NCBI RefSeq assembly: GCF_039539005.1
Contig: NZ_BAABCP010000001.1
Location: forward strand, 744,001-808,000
Source: Microbacterium soli
GTDB taxonomy: Bacteria; Actinomycetota; Actinomycetes; Actinomycetales; Microbacteriaceae
Length of the DNA: 64,000 bases
Direction of reading: 5' to 3'
A program made the translations under genes and the position numbers. The notes below the pieces were generated by a model, which was not told where the DNA came from, did not search any database, and saw only the letters and a program-made list of their open reading frames with translations. Shown piece by piece: positions 32,575-41,653 of this stretch (its first letter is position 1; each line of letters opens with the position of its first letter).

Positions 32575-33366
32575 TCACACCTGCCCCTCGACGAGCGCAC
32601 GCAGGCGATCGTGCACCGCTGGACCACCGGCCACGACCATGGGCCGGGCGTTCTCGATCTCGAGCCTGCTCACCGCGCCGCCGGCCTCCTGCACCAGGAT
32701 CGCCCCGGCCGCGAAATCCCATGGTTTGAGCCCTCGCTCGAAGAAGCCGTCGAGCCTTCCCGCGGCGACATAGGACAGGTCGATCGCCGCCGACCCCATG
32801 CGCCGCAGATCACGCGCGATCGGCATGATCCGCCGGACCATGGCGAGGTCGCCGTCATGCGTGGTGGGGTCATAGCCGAACCCCGTCGCCAGCAGGGCAC
32901 CGGCCGGGTTTCCGTCGGAGACGGTGAGACGGATGCCGTCGAGCCACGCCCCCTCGCCCCTGGCTGCGGTGAACAGCTCGCCGAGCACGGGCGCGGACAC
33001 GGCGCCGGCGACGCCGTGCCACTGCTCCGGGTCGGGCTCCCCCTCGACGACGGCCACACTGACCGCGTACGCACCGATGCCGTAGGCGTAGTTGACCGTG
33101 CCGTCGATGGGATCGACGACCCAGGTCAATCCGCTCGTGCCGTGCTGGGCCCCGGTCTCCTCGCCGAGGAAGCCGTCATCGGGTCGCTCGGTCTGCAGGC
33201 GCTCGCGGATCAGCCGTTCCACCTCGCGATCGGCCTCCGTGACGATGTCGGCCAGGGTCGACTTCGTCGCCGCCAACGACACGCCTTCCGTGCGTCGCCG
33301 TTGCGCGAGTTCACCGGCTTCCCGGGCGATGTCCGCGGCGAGTTCTCCGAGGTCGGCGGGGTTCAC
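32575..33366 (-). CDS. Inositol monophosphatase-family phosphatase
   Basis: 263 residues from a GTG at 33366 that overlaps the upstream stop (GTGA). The Mg-dependent phosphatase motifs are present: FLGEETG (metal-binding Glu pair), WVVDPIDGTVNYAYG (DPxDGT) and KPWDFAAGAILVQEAGG (WDxAAG). Likely substrates are inositol phosphate or histidinol phosphate; the sequence alone does not decide. Translationally coupled to the membrane protein gene upstream. Confidence 0.9.
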   Translation of the reverse strand: MNPADLGELAADIAREAGELAQRRRTEGVSLAATKSTLADIVTEADREVERLIRERLQTERPDDGFLGEETGAQHGTSGLTWVVDPIDGTVNYAYGIGAYAVSVAVVEGEPDPEQWHGVAGAVSAPVLGELFTAARGEGAWLDGIRLTVSDGNPAGALLATGFGYDPTTHDGDLAMVRRIMPIARDLRRMGSAAIDLSYVAAGRLDGFFERGLKPWDFAAGAILVQEAGGAVSRLEIENARPMVVAGGPAVHDRLRALVEGQV

Positions 33367-34430
33367 CGTCCGGCCTCGGACTGCCCCGATGCGTCCTGAT
33401 CCGGGCCGGGCTGCGTCGCGGCGTCGCCTTCGGCGGGCTCGGACGCGGGAGGCGGCGGGAAGGCGGCATAGGCAGGAGGAGCGGGAGGCACCGGCGGCAC
33501 GGGCGGAGCGAACGGCGATACCTCCGGCGCGCCGGAACCCGCCTGAACAGCATCCGCAGCACCCGCATCCGTGCCGTACTGCTCCTCCCCGCCCAGCGCC
33601 GGGAAGCCCTGCTGCTGCGCGTACGTCGGGTGGCCCGTGTAGTACGCGTTCCAGTCGGGCGAGCCATCGGGCATGACCGGCAACGGTGTGCGGCCGTCGG
33701 CATAGGTCGGCCATGCGGCGACCGGCTGTGCGGGGGCGGCGTCCGGCTGCGCGCCCACCACGCCCGCTGCCCGAGGCATGGCCGCAGGCGTCGCTCGAGG
33801 CGAGCGGGGTGCGAACAGCGCGTTCAGGAGCGGAATGAGCGTCGTGCCCACTGCGGCGAGGATCGCCAACGCGATGACGATGCGCCAGTACAGGTCCGAG
33901 TAGTCGAACTGATCGGGGAAGGTGAGGAAGAACACCAGCATCAGGACCAGCAGCGCGAGCATCGTCAGCGTCACCATGACGATGACGCGCGTGAACGTCG
34001 TGACGTAGCGCTTGGCGGCGGTCAGGTACAGGCGCACATGCAGGAGCGCGAGCTGCAGGATGCCCACGACGAGGAGCAGCTGCAGGAACCGCGCGAACTG
34101 CCAGCCGCCGTAGGCGTACGCGCTGGGCAGCCAGATCTTCACCGCGCCGACCAGCAGCGCGACGATCCACGTGATCATGCTCGTCAACGCCAGCCAGTCC
34201 GGACGCCGCGATGCGAGATTCGACTCGACGATCGCGATCCCCGCGAACACCGCCAGCAGCAGGATCGTCAGGAACGCCCGCCCGATGATGCCGTCCTGGT
34301 TGCCGACCAGCACCCAGACGACGCACACGAGAGCTGCGGCGATCAGTGAGCCGATCGCGATCCAGATGGCACCCCGCATGAGTCGCGATGTCGTCTGCTG
34401 AGAATCCGAACGCGACGTGCTGTCAGTCAT
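33363..34430 (-). CDS. Multi-pass membrane protein with proline-rich C-terminal tail
   Basis: 355 residues. I do not recognise a named family. About six hydrophobic helices fall between residues 18 and 205 (for example AIWIAIGSLIAAALVCVVWV, LLVVGILQLALLHV and VIVMVTLTMLALLVLMLVF). The rest is a low-complexity tail rich in Pro, Ala, Gly and Tyr with a WNAYYTGHPTYAQQQGF segment, probably cytoplasmic and disordered. The ATG at 34430 was chosen because upstream codons run into the enoyl-CoA hydratase gene end region without motifs. Coupled to the phosphatase gene by GTGA. Confidence 0.75.
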   Translation of the reverse strand: MTDSTSRSDSQQTTSRLMRGAIWIAIGSLIAAALVCVVWVLVGNQDGIIGRAFLTILLLAVFAGIAIVESNLASRRPDWLALTSMITWIVALLVGAVKIWLPSAYAYGGWQFARFLQLLLVVGILQLALLHVRLYLTAAKRYVTTFTRVIVMVTLTMLALLVLMLVFFLTFPDQFDYSDLYWRIVIALAILAAVGTTLIPLLNALFAPRSPRATPAAMPRAAGVVGAQPDAAPAQPVAAWPTYADGRTPLPVMPDGSPDWNAYYTGHPTYAQQQGFPALGGEEQYGTDAGAADAVQAGSGAPEVSPFAPPVPPVPPAPPAYAAFPPPPASEPAEGDAATQPGPDQDASGQSEAGR

Positions 34431-34504
34431 GGTGTCCCTCCGGCGGTCGTGATCTCTCATCCTGCCACGGGAAGCCCGCACCGCGAGGAAGACTGTGGAT
34501 AACC

Positions 34505-35332
34505 TCAGGCTTCGGCCTGCCCGCCGCGCGCGGACTTCCTCGACGCCGCGGCGAACGCGGCGACCCGCGCCCTGGCATCCGTCGTCTCGAATGCGACGCC
34601 GATGGAACGCGCCTCCTCGGCCAGCTGCTCCGCGTATGTACGCGAGCGCTCCGAGCGGATCAGCCGTTTGGCCTCCCCATACGCTCCCGCCGCGCCCGCC
34701 AGCCAGAACCGCGCGACCTGCTCGGCGCGCTCGCGCACGGCATCCGCCTCGGCCTCCGCCGTCTCCGAGCCGGCCGGGGCGGCGACGGCCTCGGCCACCA
34801 GCCCCCACTCCACGGCCTCGGCGGCCGACAGCATCCGGTCCTGCAGCACGAGCTGCAGCGCACGGCGCTCACCGACCGCGCGCGCGAGCTGCGCGGTGAC
34901 CGACAGGTCGGGCGTCAGGCCGATGTTCGCGTACAGGCTGCCGATCTTCGAACCGGCGCCGACGATCGCGTAGTCGCTGCACATCAGGATGCCCAGCCCG
35001 CCGCCGGCCGTCGTGCCGTGCGCGGCGGCGACCACCGGGATCGCCGACGTCGTCAGCGACAGGATGCCCTCGTTGATCACCTGCGCGAGTGCGGTGATGT
35101 CGTCGCCCTCGCCCATTCCGGTCGCCATCGCGAGCACGTCGCCGCCGGCGCAGAAGGCACGACCGTTGGCATCGAGAAGGATGGCGCGCACATCGTCGCG
35201 CGCCACGGCCTCGGCCGTCGCATCACGCCACGCCACCGCGAGATCGGCGTCGAACGCGTTCAGACTCGCCGGGCGGTTCAGAGTCAGACGGGCGAGGCCC
35301 TGCTCGACCGTGAGCAGGATGGGATCGGTCAT
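34505..35332 (-). CDS. Enoyl-CoA hydratase/isomerase-family protein
   Basis: 275 residues of the crotonase fold. The oxyanion-hole segments are FCAGGDVLAMATG near residue 65 and AAHGTTAGGGLGILMCSDYAI near 105. The usual hydratase glutamates are not both evident (IGSLYANIGLTPDLS has Asp where many hydratases have Gly/Glu), so isomerase or another crotonase chemistry is possible. The ATG at 35332 follows AAGGAGAGCC. No fatty-acid oxidation neighbours. Confidence 0.85.
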   Translation of the reverse strand: MTDPILLTVEQGLARLTLNRPASLNAFDADLAVAWRDATAEAVARDDVRAILLDANGRAFCAGGDVLAMATGMGEGDDITALAQVINEGILSLTTSAIPVVAAAHGTTAGGGLGILMCSDYAIVGAGSKIGSLYANIGLTPDLSVTAQLARAVGERRALQLVLQDRMLSAAEAVEWGLVAEAVAAPAGSETAEAEADAVRERAEQVARFWLAGAAGAYGEAKRLIRSERSRTYAEQLAEEARSIGVAFETTDARARVAAFAAASRKSARGGQAEA

Positions 35333-35442
35333 GGCTCTCCTTCGATGCTCAGGACTGCCGCGGTGGGGTCGGACTCCGTTCGCGAACTCGGACGGGGTCT
35401 CAGCATACCCGCGACCGGGGCTCAGCCGGTGAGCACGGATGC

Positions 35443-35934
35443 TCAAGACTCGTCGAGCACGCGGACGACGAACGCCTCCATGCGGTGACGCGCGCCGTCG
35501 AGGCGCATGTCGGCCTGCCCCGGCGCGCGCACCTCGTTCGGGGCGAGCGGATGCGCGAGCCGGACGTTGTCGTGACACGAGAGGTCCGCGCAGATGTACG
35601 TGCCCGCGCTGTCTCCTCGACGCCCCTTCGCTCCGCCGCGCCGCGCGGTCAGCAGCGCCACCTGGTTGCCGGGCTGCAGCGTGTGGCAGATGTTGCACAT
35701 GCCCGAGCGCACGCGCGCCGGATCCGTCGCACGCAGCACGATACCGCGCGGACGCCCCTCGTGTTCGATGACCACCACCGCCCGGCGGCTGGATTCCGGG
35801 TCGCGCCAGGCGAGGAAGTCGATGTAGTCCCAGTCGGTGAGCACGAAGTCGTGCGGCATCCCGATCTGCGCGATCTCCTCGGCATCCGCGTTCCCGATCG
35901 ATGCTCGAACCTCGGCCTCGGTCAATGGTCGCAT
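35443..35934 (-). CDS. FBP (FusB-like) zinc-finger protein, EF-G-binding type
   Basis: 163 residues: an N-terminal helical part beginning MRPLTEAEVRASIGN, then a C-terminal treble-clef with SGMCNICHTLQPGNQVALLTA and TYICADLSCHDNVRL supplying the four Cys ligands. The fold is that of FusB/FusC, which bind EF-G and in staphylococci rescue it from fusidic acid; FBP-type homologues are widespread in actinobacteria with poorly known roles. It may modulate EF-G or ribosome release; resistance cannot be assumed. Confidence 0.82.
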   Translation of the reverse strand: MRPLTEAEVRASIGNADAEEIAQIGMPHDFVLTDWDYIDFLAWRDPESSRRAVVVIEHEGRPRGIVLRATDPARVRSGMCNICHTLQPGNQVALLTARRGGAKGRRGDSAGTYICADLSCHDNVRLAHPLAPNEVRAPGQADMRLDGARHRMEAFVVRVLDES

Positions 35935-36033
35935 CGATTCAGTCTAGGAAATCCCGGGGAGCGACGGGCGACCGGATGCCGACCGCCGACGGCACGATCT
36001 CCGAACGAGGTGCACCCGCCCGGGGATGCGGGG

Positions 36034-38751
36034 CTACGGCGCCACGTCGAAGATGCCGTGCGCGCCGCGCTCCGCGTCGATCATGTAGTGCGTCACGAAG
36101 GGGTAGTGCCCGGCTTCCGGGAACACGAGCTCGACGAAACCGCCCTGCGCGGGCTGGAGCCCCAGCGCCTGCGACCCCGTGTCCTCCGAGCGGTTCAGCA
36201 GGTACGCTCCCTCCGACCACACCGTGTCGAACTGGCCGCCGATGACGTGGAAGCTCGTGGGACGGTCGATCCCGGCATCCAGCACCCACACCCGCACCCG
36301 TTCGCCGACGGCGGCCGGCAGGGGTGCGTGATCGTACTGGTACGCGTAGCCGTTGAACGTCACCAGATCGGGGTTGCGGGCCGCGATCTTGTCGACGTCG
36401 ACCTCGCCGCCGTCGTGATCGCCCAGATAGTACTCCCCCTGCACGAGCACGTAGCTGCGGTCCACGGCGGGCAGATCGTCCGGCTCGATGATGACGGCGC
36501 CGTACATGCCGTTGGCCATGTGCGCGGGCATCGGCATGGTCGCGCAGTGGTACATCCAGATCCCCGCGCGCGTGGCCGTGAACGTGTACGTCAGGCTCTC
36601 CCCGGGGGCGATCGTGCGCATCGGCCCGTCGGGAGCGAGGGCCCCGGCGTGGAAGTCGATGGAGTGCCCCATCGACGCCCTGTTCTCCAGCGTGATGACG
36701 AATCTGTCGCCCACCCGGCCGTGCAGCACGGGTCCGGGGGCGGAGCCGTTGTACACCCACAGCGTCTGCGTGATCCCCGGCGCGACCTCCCGCTCCTCAT
36801 CGCGGACGGTCAGCGTGATCTCACGGGTCACGGGACCATCGGATGCCGGAAGCGGGTCCAGCACCGCCTCGTACGGCGTGAAGTCCGGGCCGGGCTCCGC
36901 GTCCATCCCCGGCATCGCGCCCATGTCGTGATCGCCGTGACCGCCGTGGTCACCGTGCCCGGCGCCCTCGGCGGGTGCGGCGTCACCGTCGCCCGCACCC
37001 GCCCCCGTCGCGACGATCTGCATCGTCATGCCCATCTGACGGTGCCCCACGATCGAGCACCACCCCTCGACGTCGGCGGTGATCACGCCCACATCGATCG
37101 TGTCCGACTCGCCGGGCGCGAGCCGCTCGCCCGTCGCCCCGTTGGCGAAGACGAGGTCGTGCACGAGCTCGTCGTCGGTGTTCGTGATCTCGATCACCAG
37201 ACGGGTCCCCGCCGGCACCTCGATGCGGTCCGGGGTGAAGCGCATGTCGGCCGCCTCGACCTGCACCGTCTGCACGGGGGCATCCGCGTCTCCCGTCGGC
37301 GCACCGCCCCCGCCGAGCCCGATCGGATCGGCCGCCGCGGCACCCGAGGTGACCAGCAGCACGGCGAGCAGGCCCGCGACGGCCTGTCCGGCGCGGCGTC
37401 CGGGGGGCTGCTCGCCCTCCGGGGTGATCGGCCCGTGCCGACGCGGGGGCTGCTCCCCCGCATCCGTCGCCCCCTCCCCCGAGGAGCCGCCGGGTGAGGA
37501 GACGGATGCCTTGGCACGGCGCTGCGCGCGCATGGCCCGCAGCATGACGAGCAGGAACGACGCCATCGCCAGCAGGTACATCACCGACGCGACCACCCGG
37601 ATCAGGCTCGACACCGGCAGCGCGCACACGGCGAGTGCGGCGTTGGCGACGGTGACGCGCAACGGCCCGAGGGAGTCGAACCCTGTCGTGCCGGTGCGCA
37701 CCGGTGTCGGGCCGCCGCCGAGCACCACCGGGATCAGATAGCTGAGCGCGCCCACGAGCACCTGCGCCGCGAAGCCGGCGGCGAGATAGGGGACCGTCTG
37801 GTCGACGAGGCCCGCCAGGGCGGCAAACCCGCTGCCCGTGAGGAAGGCGACGATCGCGCCGACCACGACCACGGCGACCGCGCCCGCCCACCACACCAGC
37901 GCCATGCCCACCGACAGCGCCGCGAAGCTGCGCGGCGCCTTCTGCCTGGCAGCGCGCAGCAGCGAGACGCCGATGATCACGAGACCCGCGAGATAGCCCA
38001 GCAGCCCGACCGCCACGACCGGGAGCAGGGCCAGCGCCGCGCCCGTCGCCGCGACGACGACTCCCGCGGCCAGCAGCGGCAGGGCCCGCAGCGCCCCCGT
38101 GGCGGCGTGCTCGTCGGCGCGGGTGCGCAGGATCGTCGGCCACAGGGTCACGACGGTGCCCGCGACGGTCAGACCGATCCAGCCGAGCACGTTGAGGAAC
38201 GCGTGCGCGAGCACGAGGCCGGGCTCGCCGTCGCCGCGCGCCAGCCAGGCCCCCAGCGCCGCACCGATCGTCAGCAGTGCGGCGGAGGCGACGTAGTACC
38301 GGATCGTGCGGCCGAACCGGCCGGGCATGCTGCCGCGGGCCCGGCGGACGAGGCTGATCCCGTGCCAGACGACGGCGGCGATGAGGGACGCGGCCCCGGC
38401 GATCGTGACCGGCCAGATGCCCGACAGCACTCCGGCGATGACCGCGGCGGACCCCGCGTTGGAGAGGATCAGCCGGTACGTCTGAGTCCGGCGGTCGGCA
38501 TCCGTCGACTTGCTGCGCAGCAGTGCGAAGGAGAAGAACTGACTCCAGGTGAGGATCGCGTGCGTCACTGCGCCCAGCAGCAGCAGGTGCAGCATCAGCC
38601 AGCCGGGCATCGGGAGTGCGCGGTGCCCGATGGCCGCCACGACGGTCAGCAGCAGCCAGGCCAGGGTGGGAATGTCGCGGATCGGCCAGAAGCCGCGGTT
38701 CTTCGCCGGGGCCGCGGGCGCGGCGGGGCGGCTGGTCAACTCGGGGCTCAT
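36034..38751 (-). CDS. Membrane-fused copper nitrite reductase (NirK-type) with extra cupredoxin
   Basis: 905 residues in four parts. Residues ~25-410: about twelve helices (NnrS/heme-copper-like integral domain). ~455-480: a further helix. ~500-600: a cupredoxin with type 1 copper ligands in LVHDLVF and EGWCSIVGHRQMGM. ~605-640: a His/Asp/Met-rich linker (GHGDHGGHGDHDMG). ~650-905: a two-domain NirK unit. The NirK ligands are all present: HSIDFHAG (His, Asp, His), MYHCA (His-Cys), PAHMANGMYG (His, Met), then FHVIGG and FVTHYMI (His). It should reduce nitrite to NO outside the membrane. Starts with ATGA overlap on the NnrS-like gene. Confidence 0.88.
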   Translation of the reverse strand: MSPELTSRPAAPAAPAKNRGFWPIRDIPTLAWLLLTVVAAIGHRALPMPGWLMLHLLLLGAVTHAILTWSQFFSFALLRSKSTDADRRTQTYRLILSNAGSAAVIAGVLSGIWPVTIAGAASLIAAVVWHGISLVRRARGSMPGRFGRTIRYYVASAALLTIGAALGAWLARGDGEPGLVLAHAFLNVLGWIGLTVAGTVVTLWPTILRTRADEHAATGALRALPLLAAGVVVAATGAALALLPVVAVGLLGYLAGLVIIGVSLLRAARQKAPRSFAALSVGMALVWWAGAVAVVVVGAIVAFLTGSGFAALAGLVDQTVPYLAAGFAAQVLVGALSYLIPVVLGGGPTPVRTGTTGFDSLGPLRVTVANAALAVCALPVSSLIRVVASVMYLLAMASFLLVMLRAMRAQRRAKASVSSPGGSSGEGATDAGEQPPRRHGPITPEGEQPPGRRAGQAVAGLLAVLLVTSGAAAADPIGLGGGGAPTGDADAPVQTVQVEAADMRFTPDRIEVPAGTRLVIEITNTDDELVHDLVFANGATGERLAPGESDTIDVGVITADVEGWCSIVGHRQMGMTMQIVATGAGAGDGDAAPAEGAGHGDHGGHGDHDMGAMPGMDAEPGPDFTPYEAVLDPLPASDGPVTREITLTVRDEEREVAPGITQTLWVYNGSAPGPVLHGRVGDRFVITLENRASMGHSIDFHAGALAPDGPMRTIAPGESLTYTFTATRAGIWMYHCATMPMPAHMANGMYGAVIIEPDDLPAVDRSYVLVQGEYYLGDHDGGEVDVDKIAARNPDLVTFNGYAYQYDHAPLPAAVGERVRVWVLDAGIDRPTSFHVIGGQFDTVWSEGAYLLNRSEDTGSQALGLQPAQGGFVELVFPEAGHYPFVTHYMIDAERGAHGIFDVAP

Positions 38752-39977
38752 CGAGCACCGTCCGTCTCTGAGATCTCGGAGGCGGCAGGCCCCTCAAGCG
38801 CCTCCTGCGTCCCCGCACCGGTCTCCGAGGCCGTCGCGCGCACCTGTTCCGGCGCGCCGTCCTGCGCGGCGTCCGGGTCGGCGGATGCCGACGGGCGGGC
38901 CTTCACGGGCCCCAGGATCGCACTGGTCACCGCCGTCACCACGAACAGGAGCAGGGCGATCACCCCCAGCACGCCCCCGATCTGCCATCCCGCCGGGATG
39001 CCGAGGCCGTCGCCGACCCACACCCGCACGATCAGCGCGACCTGCAGGAGCGCGATCGGCGCCCAGAACGCCCTCCGGTACGGCAGGGCGATGTGCAGCA
39101 CGGCGGGGAGGATGGTCGTCGCGTGCGCCATGATCATCGAGAACGTGTAGCCGAGGAACACGGAGTGGATCACCGCGTCGTACGCGGGCTGCTCGGAGGG
39201 GTAGCCGAGCAGCAGCACCAGTGCTGCGACGGCCAGCCACACGTATCCGGCGAGGATGCACGCGGCCATGTACCGCGTGACGCCGGATGCACGGATCGTG
39301 CGCCGGGCCACGTCGTGCACGACGAGCCAGCCGGTCAGCGACAGCAGTGCGATGCCGAGCAGCATCGCCCCCGCGTCGGGGAGGAACAGGCCCACGGCGA
39401 GGGCGGCGGTGATCGCCCAGGCGTGCAGGAGCAGACGGATGCCGGCCTGCGGCCCCATCGTGATGCGTGCGAGCTCCACGCGCTCGGCGGCGATCGTCAG
39501 CACGAGGAAGCCGATGAGCCACGGGATGATGAGCGTCAGCTGCTCCTGCCCGATCCACACCACGGCGCCGCACATGGCGAGGCCCGCGGCCAGCAGCTGA
39601 GTCAGCAGCGCCGCGTCGTACTGCCGCCGCCACAGCGGGATGTACAGCAGCACGAAGGATGCCGCACCGGCGGCCAGCACGACCTTCGCGACGATGAGGG
39701 GCACGGGCGATACCAGCAGCAGGATGCCGCCGACGCCCAGCAGGGCGGGGGTGACGAATCCGGCCGGACGCGCGTAGGCCGTGGCCCGCTCGAGACTGAT
39801 GAGCGTGCCCACGAAGCCCAGCGTCAGGAGCATCCCGTGCACCTGCGGCAGGCGGTCGGTCGTGACCGGCGCGGGCAGGCCCAGCAGCAGCATCCCGGCA
39901 TCGAGCCCCGCGAGCAGCGCAAGCCCGGCCGGCAGCATCCACAGCATCCGCACCGGGATGCGCTCGCGCCGACTCAC
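38748..39977 (-). CDS. NnrS-like integral membrane protein
   Basis: 409 residues with about ten to twelve hydrophobic helices; HGMLLTLGFVGTLISLERA and HSVFLGYTFSMIMAHATTILPAVL carry histidines at positions where NnrS proteins bind heme or copper. The C-terminal ~50 residues are an Ala/Glu-rich tail. The GTG at 39977 overlaps the regulator stop (GTGA) and is preferred to the GTG at 40004. NnrS proteins protect against nitrosative stress in denitrifiers. The membrane part of the neighbouring NirK fusion looks like a relative of this protein, suggesting duplication. Confidence 0.75.
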   Translation of the reverse strand: MSRRERIPVRMLWMLPAGLALLAGLDAGMLLLGLPAPVTTDRLPQVHGMLLTLGFVGTLISLERATAYARPAGFVTPALLGVGGILLLVSPVPLIVAKVVLAAGAASFVLLYIPLWRRQYDAALLTQLLAAGLAMCGAVVWIGQEQLTLIIPWLIGFLVLTIAAERVELARITMGPQAGIRLLLHAWAITAALAVGLFLPDAGAMLLGIALLSLTGWLVVHDVARRTIRASGVTRYMAACILAGYVWLAVAALVLLLGYPSEQPAYDAVIHSVFLGYTFSMIMAHATTILPAVLHIALPYRRAFWAPIALLQVALIVRVWVGDGLGIPAGWQIGGVLGVIALLLFVVTAVTSAILGPVKARPSASADPDAAQDGAPEQVRATASETGAGTQEALEGPAASEISETDGAR

Positions 39978-40678
39978 GACGCGGCGTGCAGGTGCAGCAC
40001 GCACCCGCCGTCGGCGCGGAGCGGCAGCAGCGCGGCATCCGTGTGGTCATCGCGGGAGCTCAGGATGCCGGCGATCATGCCCTCGTGCACGGCGCAGACC
40101 ACGTCGGTGCGGCGCGCGGCGGCCGCCAGCAGCGGGCAGCGGCGCAGCACGATGTCGGGCTCGTCGCCCCCCGCCGTCACGGGCTCCTCGGACGTCTCGG
40201 GCGCGAACCCCTGCTCGCGCATGAGGTCGATGACGAGCGTGCGGGCGTCCTCCTCGGCATCCGGATGCTCCTGGGCGATCTCGGCGCCCCACCGCACGCC
40301 CGAGGTGCGGGCCAGCGCGACCGGGTCGTCGACAGCGCGGGTCAGGGAGTCGGCGAGGGCGAGGGCGAGGCCCGCGTACGGGTTGGCGACATCCGCCCGC
40401 GGAGCCGTCCAGCGCCAACCCGGGCGTCCCCGTCCGTGGGCCGCCGCGCGGGTGCGACGGAGCCTGCCCTCGCACCGCAGCCGCTCGAGATGCTCGCGAA
40501 CCGTGTTCTCGTGCAGGCCCGTCACGGCCACCAGATCGGCGGTGGAGACGGCGCCGCGCACCTCGACCTCGCGGAGGATCCGTTCGCGCGTGGAGGACCG
40601 GGGACGGGCATCCTCACCGCCGCGGTCGCGCGCGCCGCGGCCCTGTTCGACACCTCGACTCTTTCCCACGGTTTCCAT
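39974..40678 (-). CDS. SufR-like winged-helix regulator with three C-terminal cysteines
   Basis: 234 residues from the ATG at 40678. The N-terminal winged helix is ERILREVEVRGAVSTADLVAVTGLHENTVREHLERLRCEGRL. The C-terminal region has Cys in LRRCPLLAAAARRTDVVCAVHEG and GGCVLHLHA, spaced as in SufR-type Fe-S binding DeoR/ArsR regulators. A [4Fe-4S] cluster would make it responsive to NO or O2. It is the first gene of the nitrite reductase operon and is divergent from the DUF2249 gene, so it likely governs both. An AT-rich TTTTAT box just before the ATG hints at a nearly leaderless message. Confidence 0.78.
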   Translation of the reverse strand: METVGKSRGVEQGRGARDRGGEDARPRSSTRERILREVEVRGAVSTADLVAVTGLHENTVREHLERLRCEGRLRRTRAAAHGRGRPGWRWTAPRADVANPYAGLALALADSLTRAVDDPVALARTSGVRWGAEIAQEHPDAEEDARTLVIDLMREQGFAPETSEEPVTAGGDEPDIVLRRCPLLAAAARRTDVVCAVHEGMIAGILSSRDDHTDAALLPLRADGGCVLHLHAAS

Positions 40679-40727
40679 TGTAATAAAATGATCTGCGAAA
40701 CCCCCACCCTCAGATTCGGAGAACATC
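40679..40727. promoter_or_regulatory. Divergent promoter region of the nitrite/NO module
   Basis: The 49-bp gap between the regulator and DUF2249 genes contains the AT-rich ATTGTAATAAAATGAT segment (its first bases overlap the regulator start). TTTTAT on the minus strand and TAAAAT on the plus strand could serve as overlapping -10 boxes, so one bound regulator could control both directions. Confidence 0.4.
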
Positions 40728-41042
40728 ATGGGCCACATCGAGATCCACCGCTCGAGGTCGGAGGCGACCGATCAGTCGCCCACCGCAGGATGCACCTGCG
40801 GCGAGGTCGACGAGGACCTGCCCGAACTCGACGTGCAGACCATCCCGCACGCCGTCCGCCATGCCGCCATCTTCGGCGCCATCGAATCGCTGCGTCCGGG
40901 GGCTGCGATGGTGATCTCCGCCACGCACAACCCGGTGCCGCTGCTCACGCAGCTGCAGGCCAAGCACGGCGGTGCCTACAAGACGCGCTACCTGGACGAG
41001 GGCCCCGAGCGCTGGCGCATCCTCGTGCGCAACGCCGCCTGA
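40728..41042 (+). CDS. DUF2249-domain protein
   Basis: 104 residues. The DUF2249 core is LDVQTIPHAVRHAAIFGAIESL, then VISATHNPVPLLTQLQAKHG and a terminal GPERWRILVRN. An N-terminal CTCGEVDEDLPELDV segment adds a CxC pair that could bind a metal. DUF2249 proteins frequently accompany denitrification and NO genes; the molecular role is not established. The ATG follows GGAGAACATC. Confidence 0.85.
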   Translation: MGHIEIHRSRSEATDQSPTAGCTCGEVDEDLPELDVQTIPHAVRHAAIFGAIESLRPGAAMVISATHNPVPLLTQLQAKHGGAYKTRYLDEGPERWRILVRNAA

Positions 41043-41094
41043 GCATCCGCTCCCGGGACTCCCCGAGACTCGCGCCGTCGACTATGTTGGGCCC

Positions 41095-41490
41095 ATGAGC
41101 CTGACCTGGTCGGCGGCGTCTTTCGTCGTCGGCGGCGTCCTGTGCGGTGCTGCCCTGGTCCTGACGGGGTGCGCCTCCCCGTTGCCGTCGTCGGGTCCGG
41201 TCGCCGTGTACCCGCGGCCGGACAGCGGGATGGACGCCGCGCTCGAGGGCGTCCTGCGGGCGGATGACGACTGCGTGGCGGTGTCGACACACGACAGTGC
41301 GGTCGTGCCGCAGTTCCCGGCGGGCGACGCGAGCTGGAGGGACGGCGTGCTGACCTGGCGCGGCGGGGAGTACCGCGACGGCGACGCGATCTCGCTCGGC
41401 GGCGGGATGGGCGGCGAGGACGGCTTGGATCGCGGCTACTGGCCGGACGGATGCCGAGGTCTCGTCTCCTTCACCGTGTCGCCGTACTGA
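41095..41490 (+). CDS. Small lipoprotein of unknown function
   Basis: 131 residues. A signal peptide with lipobox LTGC at residues ~23-26 predicts lipid anchoring outside the membrane. The mature part has two Cys (DDDCVAVS and PDGCRGLVSF), probably a disulfide, and a WRGGEYRDGDAISLGGG beta-rich core resembling the short conserved lipoproteins of Microbacteriaceae. I recognise no named family. The 163-bp gap after it contains a short GC-rich direct repeat (CGGCCGCCTCCCGCC, twice near 41519-41545). Confidence 0.75.
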   Translation: MSLTWSAASFVVGGVLCGAALVLTGCASPLPSSGPVAVYPRPDSGMDAALEGVLRADDDCVAVSTHDSAVVPQFPAGDASWRDGVLTWRGGEYRDGDAISLGGGMGGEDGLDRGYWPDGCRGLVSFTVSPY

Positions 41491-41653
41491 CCACCGTGCA
41501 ACGGCGCTCGATCCCGGCCGCCTCCCGCCCGGCCGCCTCCCGCCCGTTCGCTCGCGGCCGTCCGCGTCTGATGACGGCGAAGGCGGCCTCATGCTCCTTC
41601 CGGGCGACGGCGGAGACAGATGAAGACCCCGACAGAGGGGCCCCATCCTGCGG

